NCBI RefSeq assembly: GCF_000350225.1
Contig: NW_005178734.1
Location: 186,001-250,000, forward strand
DNA length: 64,000 bases
Direction: 5' to 3'
Origin: Chondrus crispus
Taxonomy: Eukaryota > Rhodophyta > Florideophyceae > Gigartinales > Gigartinaceae
In this document: positions 62,970 through 64,000 of the stretch, one piece after another
How the letters are laid out: each line of letters starts with the position of its first letter
Position numbering within the stretch: position 1 is the stretch's first letter
Position numbers and translations under genes: made by a program
The notes under the pieces: generated by a model
The model's input: the letters and a program-made list of their open reading frames with translations, nothing else
The model's database searches: none
What the model was told of the DNA's origin: nothing

Positions 62970-64000
62970 ATGAAAGAAACTACAGATGCTGTCGGGGAAT
63001 CTACTTCGAAAAGCGGGGAGGATTCAATAGTTCCGCTTGACCCAGTGGCGGACGCTGCGGAGGCGTTAAAGACGCTGCGACAGTTCGTTCTTGAGGACAT
63101 CGGCCCGGATGCACCTCCGCTTGATACTTGGCATGGTTTCGATGCATACATAGATGAGCTTTGTGCATACGGCGTCGAGAAGCTTTCAAAAGAGCCGGGC
63201 GATCTCGAAGCGACCAGCCTACGACTGAAAAACGATCTAGAAGAAGTTAGCTGTGGCAACTACAGGGCCCTAATCGAGAGTTTCGAGTGCGCTGGTGCAG
63301 TTCGAGACGGCGTCGCTGATGTGCGCTCTAGACTGGACGGGCTCGTAGAGGCCTTGCCGAAGCTTGCCCACGCGACCAAGCAGTTCTCAGTGAATGTAAA
63401 TGAGAAACAAGTTGACAGGAAGAAAAAGTTGAGGGCAATCACAGAGCACAGGGCAATTGCAGATATCCTTGAGATGCCTCGACTCATGAGAACATTAATT
63501 GCGGCAGAGCTTTATGATGAAGCACTGGAGCTAAGAGAAAACGCTGTTAAACTTGCCACAATGCACCCGAGTGACAGCCTCGTCTGCAACGTTTACGCAG
63601 AAGTAGACATCTTGACGCAGCAGATGATTTTGAAACTGCTCGTATTGCTGAGGAATCCTGTTCAGCTCCCTATGTGCCTACGCGTAGTCGGGTTCCTCCG
63701 ACGCCTGGGAGTGTTTTCAGAGTTTCGGTTAAGAATGCTTTTCTTGCAGTGCAGAGGAGAGTGGATGCGTGCTGGCATTGAATCTACCACGGCCACCTCA
63801 GAACAAGCGCATCTCGTCAGTCTTAGCGATAGTACTCGCGCAATGGTATTCGAAATCATAACGCAGTATCGAGCGGTATTCAACGACGATGTCGACGACG
63901 ACGACGACGACCTCACAAATGCAACTAGAAGCAAGGACATGATGTGTAGCACCCACTCATCTGCCATTCTGTTTGATTGGACTTCTTCATGTGTGTCCGA
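62970..64000 (+). CDS. COG8: COG8, conserved oligomeric Golgi complex subunit (partial)
   Basis: The frame from ATG 62970 is open to the window end, giving 343 residues of the N-terminal part. COG8 (Dor1 family) is in lobe B of the COG tether, which sorts retrograde vesicles at the Golgi. Recognisable blocks are ILEMPRLMRTLIAAELYDEA near 165-185, then LRNPVQLPMCLRVVGFLRRL near 225-245 and FRLRMLFLQCRGEWM near 250-265, in the order found in animal and plant COG8. An Asp run (DDVDDDDDD) near 310 is species-specific. No intron is seen so far. The remaining C-terminal part lies outside the window. Confidence 0.9.
   Translation, partial: MKETTDAVGESTSKSGEDSIVPLDPVADAAEALKTLRQFVLEDIGPDAPPLDTWHGFDAYIDELCAYGVEKLSKEPGDLEATSLRLKNDLEEVSCGNYRALIESFECAGAVRDGVADVRSRLDGLVEALPKLAHATKQFSVNVNEKQVDRKKKLRAITEHRAIADILEMPRLMRTLIAAELYDEALELRENAVKLATMHPSDSLVCNVYAEVDILTQQMILKLLVLLRNPVQLPMCLRVVGFLRRLGVFSEFRLRMLFLQCRGEWMRAGIESTTATSEQAHLVSLSDSTRAMVFEIITQYRAVFNDDVDDDDDDLTNATRSKDMMCSTHSSAILFDWTSSCVS

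Overview
The window is nuclear DNA from a eukaryote, most likely a multicellular red alga of the Chondrus type. This is inferred from compact genes with few, short introns (44 to 142 nt), genes grouped in blocks between thick retrotransposon deposits, a GDP-mannose 3,5-epimerase, a DASH cryptochrome, and a Ty1/copia family resembling those I know from red algae and other aquatic species. No rRNA, tRNA or CRISPR was found. Two assembly gaps (6987-7086 and 40553-40650) interrupt it.

Left part, 1 to 35.6 kb: almost entirely mobile DNA. A broken Ty3/gypsy integrase-chromodomain remnant (about 0.5-3.6 kb) is followed by a broken non-LTR element with a C-terminal restriction-like endonuclease (3.9-6.7 kb). 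Then comes a three-level nest whose boundaries can be read to the base. A Ty1/copia element (7297-35568) has 328-bp LTRs and the target duplication TTTAT. Inside it sits a giant Ty3/gypsy element on the minus strand (12156-28766, 16.6 kb) with about 700-bp LTRs and the duplication GTCAG. Inside that sits a pogo/Tigger-like DNA transposon (12936-15459) with 29-bp terminal repeats, a TA duplication and an intact 629-aa transposase. LTR divergence by eye (more in copia, less in gypsy) agrees with the nesting order.

Both LTR elements carry extra coding material, antisense to gag-pol, between pol and the 3' LTR. In the gypsy element this is an intact, unrecognised 739-aa ORF. In the copia element it is a decayed UPF1/DNA2-type helicase gene. 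The gypsy element also has two polypurine tracts, one at the end of pol and one at the LTR, and the remnant at 0.5-3.6 kb repeats this two-tract layout. This shared architecture, plus a set of unusual inverted-duplication scars (863-976, 1488-1528, 7122-7301), is the most interesting content of the window.

Right part, 37.7 to 64 kb: a host gene block. In order: a secreted protein of unknown function (+); two partial coding stretches around a gap (one a bacterial-looking beta-solenoid repeat); a two-domain SUMO-like protein (-, one intron); a plastid-type isoprenylcysteine/phospholipid methyltransferase-like membrane protein (+); a five-exon gene whose architecture suggests a meiotic axis core protein of the SYCP2/Red1/ASY3 kind (+); a WD40-like protein (+); GDP-mannose 3,5-epimerase (-); an R3H-associated protein (-); an IGHMBP2/SMUBP-2-like helicase (+, one intron); a DASH cryptochrome (+); and the start of COG8 of the Golgi tether complex (+, cut by the window end). 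These are unrelated housekeeping functions and do not form a pathway cluster.
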